A stretch of DNA of 64,000 nt from Acidobacteriota bacterium (lineage in GTDB: Bacteria; Acidobacteriota; Vicinamibacteria; Vicinamibacterales; SCN-69-37). The stretch's first letter is position 1. Each line of letters starts with the position of its first letter. Below the pieces are notes generated by a model. It searched no databases. It was not told the origin of the DNA and worked only from the letters and a program-made list of their open reading frames with translations. Shown in pieces: positions 57,701 to 64,000 of the stretch. The position numbers and the translations under genes were made by a program. The stretch lies in the NCBI GenBank assembly GCA_947467605.1, contig CANIII010000019.1, forward strand, positions 34,447 through 98,446, written 5' to 3'.

Positions 57701-60037
57701 ATGTCGCTGCGTCGCCGCTCCTTCTTCCTCGTGATCTCCGCCATCGTTGTGACCGCCACGCTCGTCGCCGCGTCGCAGGGACGCCAAGGCGGCGCAGCCG
57801 CGCCGCGAGCCAGAAGCGTGACGCTCGGCGATCTCACGGCCTTCGATGTCAAGGCCAACGTCATTACGGTCAGCGCGGGACCTGACCAGATCCGCATCAT
57901 CTACTACCGCGACGACATCTTCCGGCTCTGGCTTGGCCCTGACGGCCTCTTCACCGAGGCCCAGCCGACGACGACCGATGCACAGATCGTCATCGGCACG
58001 TTCGCGGGCGTGAATCCGGTTGCGATCAAGACGCGCGACGTCGGTGAGTACTACCGTGTTGACAGTGCCTCGTCGGTGCTCCGCGTCTACAAGCGGCCGC
58101 TCAAGTTCGCACTCTTTGACAAGAATAACGCGACGGTGATCTGGCAGGAGACCAAGCCCCTCACCTACGGGCCCTCGACGATTCAGACACTGAAGCGCGG
58201 CGACAACGAGAACTTCTTTGGCGGCGGCATGACGAACGGCTACTTCTCCCACCGCGACACGATCGTGCCGATTCGCCTCAACACGCGCGGCTGGAACGAC
58301 GGCTCCACGCCCAACCCGGCGCCGTTCTACATGAGCACGGCCGGCTACGGCGTCCTGCGCAACACCATGACGCCAGGCAGCTACGACTTCCACGCTCCGC
58401 TCGCACTCTCGCAGGACGAATCGCGCTTCGATGCGTACTATTTCGTGGGCGCGAACGCGACCAACCCGCTGAAACAGATTCTCGACGACTACACGCTGGT
58501 GACCGGCCGGCCGTTCATGATGCCGCGGTGGGGTCTCGGCTTCGGCGACGCCGACTGCTACAACAAGACCGGCAAGACGATTGACGTCGTGGACCGCATC
58601 GCCAAGAAGTATCGCGAGAACGACATGCCGGGTCAGTGGATTTTGCCGAACGACGGATACGGCTGCGGGTATACGGATCTGCCGGGCACGATTTCTGCGC
58701 TCAAGCCGCTCGGCTTCCTCGGCGGACTCTGGACCGAGAACGGCCTCGCGAAGATCGCGACCGAAGTACGCGAGATGGGTTCACGCGCGATGAAGCTGGA
58801 CGTCGCCTGGGTCGGCCGCGGCTACCAATTCGCGCTCAACGGCATGCGCGACGCCTACGAAGGACTTGAGAAGAACGCCGACTCGCGAGGTTTCGTGTGG
58901 ACGACGTGTGCCTGGGCCGGCGGCCAGCGCTACGCCGTCATCTGGTCGGGCGACCAGAGCGGCAACTGGGAATACATTCGCTTCCACATCCCCACCGTCA
59001 TCGGCGCCGGGCTCTCGGGATACAACGCCGCCACGGGCGATGTCGATGGCATCTTCGGCGGCAGTGCGCAGACACAGGTGCGCGACCTGCAGTGGAAAGC
59101 ACTGACACCCGCGTGGATGATCATCAGTGGCTGGTCGAAGCAGACCAACAACATGAAGCAGCCGTGGATCTTCGGCGAGCCCTACACAACGATCAATCGC
59201 AAGTACATGAAGCTGAAGGCGCGGCTCACGCCCTACATGTACACGCTGTCGCGCGAAGCCTACGACACCGGCACACCCACCAACCGCGCGATGGTGCTCG
59301 AGTTCCCAAATGACCCGACGACGTGGAGCAAGCGGACGCAGTATCAGTTCATGACCGGCGAATCGATTCTGGTTGCGCCTGTGTACGAAGACACCACGGT
59401 CCGCAACGACATCTACCTGCCAAACGGCCGATGGATCGACTACTGGGACGGCACCGAGTTCAATGGCTCGACGACGCTGAACGGCTATGCGGCGCCGCTC
59501 GAAAAACTACCGATGTTCATCAAGGCCGGCGCCATCATCCCCATGGGGCCTGAGATGCTCTACGACGGCCAGAAGCCCATGGACCCCATCACGTTCGACG
59601 TGTATCCATCCGGCAAGTCGTCGTTCAAGCTGTATGAGGACGATGGCTCGACGCAGAAGTATCGCACCGGCGCGTCGGCGCAGACCCTGATCGAGATGGA
59701 ATCACCGGTGACGCCCGACTCAACCGGCGATCAGATCACGCTGAAGGTCGGCGCGGCCAAGGGCGCGTACGACGGCATGCCCCTGCAGCGCGGCTATGGC
59801 GTCGACATGCACGTCACCGCCAAACCCGCGAAGGTCACGATCGCCGGCAAAGCGCTCACAGAGATCGCCGCACCGGCGGGGATCGCAGCGCGACAGGCCC
59901 TCGACAAGATCAAAGCGGATTTCGCGGCAGCGAGCGAAGGCTGGTACTACGACGCCACGGACCGCAAGGGCGTACTGCACGTGAAGATCGCGCCACAGAA
60001 GCTCGCGACGGGCTTCACGATGGTCGTCGGGCTATAG
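57701..60037 (+). CDS. Secreted glycoside hydrolase family 31 enzyme
   Basis: A 778-residue exported alpha-glycosidase. The signal sequence is SFFLVISAIVVTATLVAAS. An N-terminal beta domain leads to the GH31 (beta/alpha)8 barrel from about 265. The nucleophile Asp is in AMKLDVAWVGRGYQ and the acid/base Asp in VIWSGDQSGNW. The C-terminal beta domains contain the ETGESILVAPVYE-like FMTGESILVAPVYEDT and KAGAIIPMGPE. The usual KTDxGE nucleophile motif is KLDVAW here, so substrate preference may differ. Its last 6 bp overlap the convergent mgtE. Confidence 0.9.
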   Translation: MSLRRRSFFLVISAIVVTATLVAASQGRQGGAAAPRARSVTLGDLTAFDVKANVITVSAGPDQIRIIYYRDDIFRLWLGPDGLFTEAQPTTTDAQIVIGTFAGVNPVAIKTRDVGEYYRVDSASSVLRVYKRPLKFALFDKNNATVIWQETKPLTYGPSTIQTLKRGDNENFFGGGMTNGYFSHRDTIVPIRLNTRGWNDGSTPNPAPFYMSTAGYGVLRNTMTPGSYDFHAPLALSQDESRFDAYYFVGANATNPLKQILDDYTLVTGRPFMMPRWGLGFGDADCYNKTGKTIDVVDRIAKKYRENDMPGQWILPNDGYGCGYTDLPGTISALKPLGFLGGLWTENGLAKIATEVREMGSRAMKLDVAWVGRGYQFALNGMRDAYEGLEKNADSRGFVWTTCAWAGGQRYAVIWSGDQSGNWEYIRFHIPTVIGAGLSGYNAATGDVDGIFGGSAQTQVRDLQWKALTPAWMIISGWSKQTNNMKQPWIFGEPYTTINRKYMKLKARLTPYMYTLSREAYDTGTPTNRAMVLEFPNDPTTWSKRTQYQFMTGESILVAPVYEDTTVRNDIYLPNGRWIDYWDGTEFNGSTTLNGYAAPLEKLPMFIKAGAIIPMGPEMLYDGQKPMDPITFDVYPSGKSSFKLYEDDGSTQKYRTGASAQTLIEMESPVTPDSTGDQITLKVGAAKGAYDGMPLQRGYGVDMHVTAKPAKVTIAGKALTEIAAPAGIAARQALDKIKADFAAASEGWYYDATDRKGVLHVKIAPQKLATGFTMVVGL

Positions 60038-61429
60038 CAGCGTTCCGCGCAGCACAATGGCGGCGACGCTGAAGTAGATGATTAGTCCCGTCACATCGAC
60101 GAGCGTTGCGACAAATGGCGCGGACGAAGCGGCAGGGTCGGCACCCAGGCGCTTCATCACAAACGGCAGCATCGATCCCGACAAGGTGCCCCACATCACG
60201 ACGCCGACGAGTGCGATCGACACGGTGAACGCGATCTTCAGCCAGTTGTCGCCGTAGCTGCCGAACATAAAGTGCCACGAGACAATGCGAATGAAGGCGA
60301 CGACGCCGAGTAGACCGCCGAGGGCGAGGCCGGAGAAGATCTCGCGCCGCATGACATTCCACCAGTCGTGCAGTTTGACTTCGCCGAGCGCCAGCGCGCG
60401 AATGATCAGCGACGCGGCCTGAGAGCCGCTGTTGCCACCCGACGAAATAACGAGTGGCACAAACAGCGCGAGGACGACCGCGCGCGCGATCTCCTTTTCG
60501 AAGTAGCCCATCGCCGTCGCCGTCAGCATTTCGCCGAGGAACAGCACCACAAGCCAGCGCGCGCGTTTCTTGACCAACGTCCAGAACGGCGTATCGACAT
60601 ACGGCTCATCGAGCGCTTCTGAACCGCCGATCTTCTGGATGTCTTCGGTCGTCTCATCCTTGATGATGTCGATGACGTCGTCTACCGTAATGGTGCCGAC
60701 GAGGCGATTCTCGGCATCCACGACCGGAACGGCCACGACGTTGTAGGACGTGACAAGCTTCGCGACTTCTTCCTGGTCCGAGTCGATGCCCACGCTGATG
60801 ACATCGCTCGTCATGATGTCGCGCAGCTTCGCCGACGGCGCGACGAGCAGCAGGCGCCGCAATGACACGACGCCGACGAGATGATTGCGATCGTCGATGA
60901 CGTACACGTAGAAGAAGAGTTCCTTGCCGCCGGCCTGCTGCAGTTTCGCAACCGCTTCACCGGACGTGGTCTCCTCGCTCAATGCGAAGACACGCGGGTT
61001 CATCAGTCGACCGGCAGTGTTCTCGGCGTGCTGCAGCAGCTCAACCACTTCGCTGGAGTCTTTGCGGTGCAGCAGATCGAGCACCGTCTCCGCCAACTCG
61101 CCGGGCAGATACTGCACGAGCCCGACGGCGTCATCGGGCGGCAGTTCCGCGAGCAGCTTGCTCACGTCTTCCGCCGAGCGACCTTCGAGGAGTGAGGCGC
61201 CCGATTCGGCGCCCAGTTCAGAGAGGGCTTCCATCGCGCGCGACCGGTCTCGCGCCACGAGGAGGTCGAACGCTGACCGGCGTTCCCGGTCGGAGAGATG
61301 ACGGAAGACCTCGGCCAGATCGGCCGGGCGTTCCTTTTCGAGGATGTTCAGTAGATTGGTGGTCGCGCCCATCCGCAAGAATCTGCGGATGGACGTGATC
61401 ACGACTTCCTGGTTCTTCCGGCCGGCCAT
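60032..61429 (-). CDS. mgtE: Magnesium transporter MgtE
   Basis: Mg2+ channel/transporter of 465 residues. It has the N-terminal superhelical MgtE_N domain (about 15-125), two CBS domains (about 140-260) that sense Mg2+, and five C-terminal helices with the conserved VPLVISSGGNSGSQAA pore segment. ATG 61429 has AGGTGG 5 bp upstream, better than the GTG at 61438. Confidence 0.95.
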   Translation of the reverse strand: MAGRKNQEVVITSIRRFLRMGATTNLLNILEKERPADLAEVFRHLSDRERRSAFDLLVARDRSRAMEALSELGAESGASLLEGRSAEDVSKLLAELPPDDAVGLVQYLPGELAETVLDLLHRKDSSEVVELLQHAENTAGRLMNPRVFALSEETTSGEAVAKLQQAGGKELFFYVYVIDDRNHLVGVVSLRRLLLVAPSAKLRDIMTSDVISVGIDSDQEEVAKLVTSYNVVAVPVVDAENRLVGTITVDDVIDIIKDETTEDIQKIGGSEALDEPYVDTPFWTLVKKRARWLVVLFLGEMLTATAMGYFEKEIARAVVLALFVPLVISSGGNSGSQAASLIIRALALGEVKLHDWWNVMRREIFSGLALGGLLGVVAFIRIVSWHFMFGSYGDNWLKIAFTVSIALVGVVMWGTLSGSMLPFVMKRLGADPAASSAPFVATLVDVTGLIIYFSVAAIVLRGTLL

Positions 61430-61469
61430 GTGAACCACCTAACTCATGCGGGAGCCTACCGGACGGGTG

Positions 61470-62396
61470 TTACACGCCGATGACCGTGGTCAGTTCTTTC
61501 ACGGCGGCGGCAGACTTCTGCAGCGCGACGTTTTCATCGGCGGTGAGCTTGATCTCGATGATCTGCTCCACGCCGCCCTTGCCGAGCTTCACCGGCACGC
61601 CGAGGAACTGATCGTTCACACCGTATTCGCCCGTGAGGTACACCGAGCACGGCATGATGCACTTCGTGTCCTTGAGGATCGCCTCAACCATTTCCGCAGC
61701 CGCCGCGCCTGGCGCGTACCACGCGCTGGTGCCGACGAGCTTCGTGATCTCCGCGCCGCCGTTGGCGGTGCGATCGCAGATGGCCGCGATGCGTTCCGGC
61801 GACATGAGCTCCGTGATCGGAATGCCAGCCACTGTCGAGTAGCGCGGCAGCGGCACCATGGTGTCGCCGTGGCCGCCGAGCACGAACGCGTGCACGTTTT
61901 TGATCGAGACGTTCAGTTCCATCGCAATGAACGTGCGCATGCGGGCCGAGTCGAGCACACCGGCCATGCCGATGACGCGCTCGCGCGGGAACTTGCTGAG
62001 GCGGAACACCGCCTGGCACATCGCGTCGAGTGGGTTGGCCACCGGCACGATGATGCAATTCGGCGAGTACTTCACGACCTGCTCAGTCACCGCCTGCATG
62101 ATCTTGTAGTTCACGTTCAGCAAGTCATCACGGCTCATGCCCGGCTTGCGCGGCATGCCCGAGGTGACGACGACGACGTCAGAGTCGGCCGTCGCGGCGT
62201 AGTCGCTGCCGCCGATGAGGCGCGTGTCGCTGCCGTCAATGGGGCACGCCTGATAAATGTCGAGCGCAACGCCCGCGGCCTTTGTGTCGGCGATGTCGAC
62301 GATGACGACGTCGGCGAGTTCCTTGCTGGCGATCGCGCGCGCGACCGTGGCTCCGACGTTGCCGGCGCCGCCTACGACTGTGACTTTGCGATTCAT
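61470..62396 (-). CDS. mdh: Malate dehydrogenase
   Basis: NAD-dependent malate dehydrogenase of the LDH-like type, 308 residues. The NAD site is [11 protein letters not shown], substrate-binding Arg residues lie in [14 protein letters not shown], catalytic Asp in VLDSARMR and His in [10 protein letters not shown]. The dicarboxylate-specific Arg favours malate over lactate. It lies after icd, separated by a palindrome, and before mgtE. Confidence 0.96.
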   Translation of the reverse strand: MNRKVTVVGGAGNVGATVARAIASKELADVVIVDIADTKAAGVALDIYQACPIDGSDTRLIGGSDYAATADSDVVVVTSGMPRKPGMSRDDLLNVNYKIMQAVTEQVVKYSPNCIIVPVANPLDAMCQAVFRLSKFPRERVIGMAGVLDSARMRTFIAMELNVSIKNVHAFVLGGHGDTMVPLPRYSTVAGIPITELMSPERIAAICDRTANGGAEITKLVGTSAWYAPGAAAAEMVEAILKDTKCIMPCSVYLTGEYGVNDQFLGVPVKLGKGGVEQIIEIKLTADENVALQKSAAAVKELTTVIGV

Positions 62397-62418
62397 TGAC
62401 TGCCCTTTCTCCTGAGTT

Positions 62419-62440
62419 CCGCCGGGCTAAAGCCCGGCGG
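62419..62440. repeat. REP-like palindrome between icd and mdh
   Basis: CCGCCGGGCT and AGCCCGGCGG form a perfect 10-bp inverted repeat around AA. It shares the GGGC-T/A-rich-centre-GCCC plan of the palindrome at 45568-45589. It could dampen readthrough from icd to mdh. Confidence 0.65.
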
Positions 62441-62455
62441 CTCCACACACACGAT

Positions 62456-63631
62456 TTACATGTTGGCGATCATGGCGTCGGCGAATTCCGACGTCTTCAG
62501 TTCTGTCGACCCCGGGATCATGCGCGCGAGGTCGTAGGTCACGGTCTTGTTGGCGATGGTCTTCTCAAGCGACGCCATGATGATGTCGGCCACTTCTGGC
62601 CAGCCCATGTAACGGAACATCAGCTCGCCCGACAGAATCACTGAGCCTGGATTGACCTTGTCGAGGTTCGCGTACTTCGGAGCCGTACCGTGCGTCGCTT
62701 CAAACACCGCGAAGCCGCTCACGTAGTTGATGTTGCCGCCCGGCGCGATGCCGATGCCGCCGACCTGCGCCGCGAGCGCGTCGGAAATATAATCGCCGTT
62801 GAGGTTCGGCGTCGCAATGACGTCGTATTCCGCTGGGCGCGTCAGGATCTGCTGCAGAAACGCATCCGCAATGACATCCTTAATGATGATGCCGTTCGGC
62901 AACTGGCACCACGGACCGCCGTCGATCTCGACCGCGCCGAATTCACGCTTGGCGAGATCGTAGCTCCAGTCACGGAACGACCCTTCCGTGAACTTCATGA
63001 TGTTGCCCTTGTGCACGATCGTCAGGCTCTTACGCTTGTTGTCGATCGTGTATTTGATCGCGGCGCGCACCAAGCGCTCGGTGCCTTCGCGTGAAATGGG
63101 CTTGATGCCCAAGCCCGAGGTCTCGGGAAAGCGGATTTTCTTAAACAGCTTGGGAAAAGCCTCCGCGAACAGTTTGCGGAACTGCGCGTTCTCCGGGCTG
63201 CCCTCCTTGAATTCGATGCCCGCATAGATGTCCTCCGTGTTCTCGCGGAAGATCACCATGTCGACCAGATCCGGGCGCTTCACCGGCGTATCCATGCCTT
63301 GGAAGTAGCGCACGGGGCGCAGGCACACATACAAATCCAGTTCCTGGCGCAGAGCGACGTTCAGGGATCGAATGCCGCCGCCAACTGGCGTCGTCAGCGG
63401 ACCTTTGATGCCGACTTTGTATTCGCGAAACACCGCCAGTGTTTCCTCCGGCAGCCAGTTTCCTGTTTGGTTGAATGCCTTTTCGCCGGCGAGCACTTCT
63501 TTCCATACGGCGGTGCGCTTGCCGCCGTACGCTTTGGCGATCGCCGCATCAAACACGCGAACGCTCGCGCGCCAAATGTCCGGGCCGGTGCCGTCGCCTT
63601 CGATGAAAGGAATGATTGTCTGGTCGCTCAT
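62456..63631 (-). CDS. icd: NADP-type isocitrate dehydrogenase
   Basis: Oxidative decarboxylation of isocitrate to 2-oxoglutarate. It has 391 residues, with [14 protein letters not shown] at the start, the substrate loop [19 protein letters not shown] (Ser equivalent to the phosphorylation site of E. coli Icd), [13 protein letters not shown] and the C-terminal [16 protein letters not shown] use is inferred from length and family type. Confidence 0.95.
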   Translation of the reverse strand: MSDQTIIPFIEGDGTGPDIWRASVRVFDAAIAKAYGGKRTAVWKEVLAGEKAFNQTGNWLPEETLAVFREYKVGIKGPLTTPVGGGIRSLNVALRQELDLYVCLRPVRYFQGMDTPVKRPDLVDMVIFRENTEDIYAGIEFKEGSPENAQFRKLFAEAFPKLFKKIRFPETSGLGIKPISREGTERLVRAAIKYTIDNKRKSLTIVHKGNIMKFTEGSFRDWSYDLAKREFGAVEIDGGPWCQLPNGIIIKDVIADAFLQQILTRPAEYDVIATPNLNGDYISDALAAQVGGIGIAPGGNINYVSGFAVFEATHGTAPKYANLDKVNPGSVILSGELMFRYMGWPEVADIIMASLEKTIANKTVTYDLARMIPGSTELKTSEFADAMIANM

Positions 63632-63812
63632 GAGTCCTATCCAAGATCCGTTTCAGGGAAATTCACAGAAACTGTTGAAAACCTTGTGGAAAACTATCCG
63701 CACGTTACGGCATCGTCTCGCGGATGTGGTACTTACAGCGAATTGCACCACGATGGTGCGCGCCGCCGCCATCACAACCACAACATTATATCTGGAAGAA
63801 AAACGTTGGACG
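63632..63812. promoter_or_regulatory. icd upstream region with a DnaA-box-like site
   Basis: This 181-bp gap must carry the icd promoter. TGTGGAAAA at 63685-63693 is the complement of TTTTCCACA, a match to the DnaA-box consensus, next to CTGTTGAAAAC, a looser variant. An AT-rich stretch lies at 63775-63800. No dnaA, dnaN or other origin gene is present. Confidence 0.3.
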
Positions 63813-64000
63813 TTAGCGGATGTTGATCGTGGTGACGAGGCGGGTGGGGCTGGTGACGTCGACCAATTCCACCGACGTCGCGCTGATCGACTGCACGATG
63901 AAACGCGCGAACGGCTGACCAATCTTCACAATCGCCATGTCGTCGCCCATGGACAACACCACGGTGCGGCTCACGACACCGTCGGCCGTGTCTTCCGTAA
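63813..64000 (-). CDS. C-terminal fragment of an unknown protein
   Basis: An open minus-strand frame runs from the window edge to TAA at 63815-63813. The visible 62 codons give a beta-rich end (VVSRTVVLSMGDDMAIVKIG; VELVDVTSPTRLVTTINIR). Alternating hydrophobic residues and high coding quality suggest a real gene. Family cannot be told from this part. Confidence 0.65.
   Translation of the reverse strand, partial: TEDTADGVVSRTVVLSMGDDMAIVKIGQPFARFIVQSISATSVELVDVTSPTRLVTTINIR

Noticed and set aside
63632..63812. Chromosomal origin of replication
   Set aside because: One or two DnaA-box-like sites with no dnaA, dnaN or box cluster are too little.

Overview
The window is high-GC DNA from a Gram-negative-type bacterium that fits the Acidobacteriota best, probably the Vicinamibacteria. 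This is inferred from gene content; no rRNA or other marker gene is present. Pointers are the VWA protein of the kind abundant in Acidobacteria, a large Asp-box beta-propeller exoprotein, a secreted GH31 enzyme, a 2-oxoacid:ferredoxin oxidoreductase beside sucCD, a type-B succinate dehydrogenase, and many starts without a clear Shine-Dalgarno sequence.

Positions 1 to about 10.8 kb look like an integrated element. The minus strand carries a type I restriction-modification operon, hsdM - hsdS - NucS-like nuclease - hsdR, with hsdR cut by the window edge. Next come an N-terminally incomplete NHL/FG-GAP repeat protein, an orphan protein and a phage-type DUF5681 protein. A plus-strand pair follows: a 112-aa protein overlapping (ATGA) a 502-aa serine recombinase. 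The recombinase frame runs 41 bp into the 3' half of an antisense tRNA-Glu(UUC), the presumed attachment site. The other element end was not seen.

From 10.9 to 32.7 kb lie chromosomal genes: amidase, EamA transporter and propeller protein; HAD phosphatase with a ligand-less intradiol-dioxygenase-fold protein; bacilliredoxin; receiver protein; purA; hutH-hutU with an AAA-like ATPase; RNase III (with an N-terminal DUF2007-like domain) coupled to a SpoIIE/RsbU-type phosphatase; trans-sulfuration enzyme; FtsB-like protein; TonB-like protein. A small surface module pairs a class D-like sortase with a VWA protein and a protein ending in an LPxTG-like sorting signal. Initiator tRNA-fMet and an AEC transporter close this part.

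From 32.8 to 64 kb the main theme is central carbon metabolism: sucC-sucD-korA-korB-ndk-dcd in one tight minus-strand run, divergent from sdhC-sdhA-sdhB, and later icd and mdh with mgtE behind them. Together they give the oxidative TCA steps from isocitrate to oxaloacetate apart from fumarase, with ferredoxin rather than NAD as acceptor at the 2-oxoglutarate step. Between them lie a MacB-type permease divergent from a PadR regulator across a perfect inverted repeat, a hybrid histidine kinase, a spermidine synthase-like protein whose last codons lie in a 50-bp perfect palindrome, an old yellow enzyme with an HD hydrolase, a RecB-nuclease/helicase fusion, a short RND-adaptor remnant, an RRM protein and a GH31 glycosidase. 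Several intergenic palindromes look like dispersed repeats.
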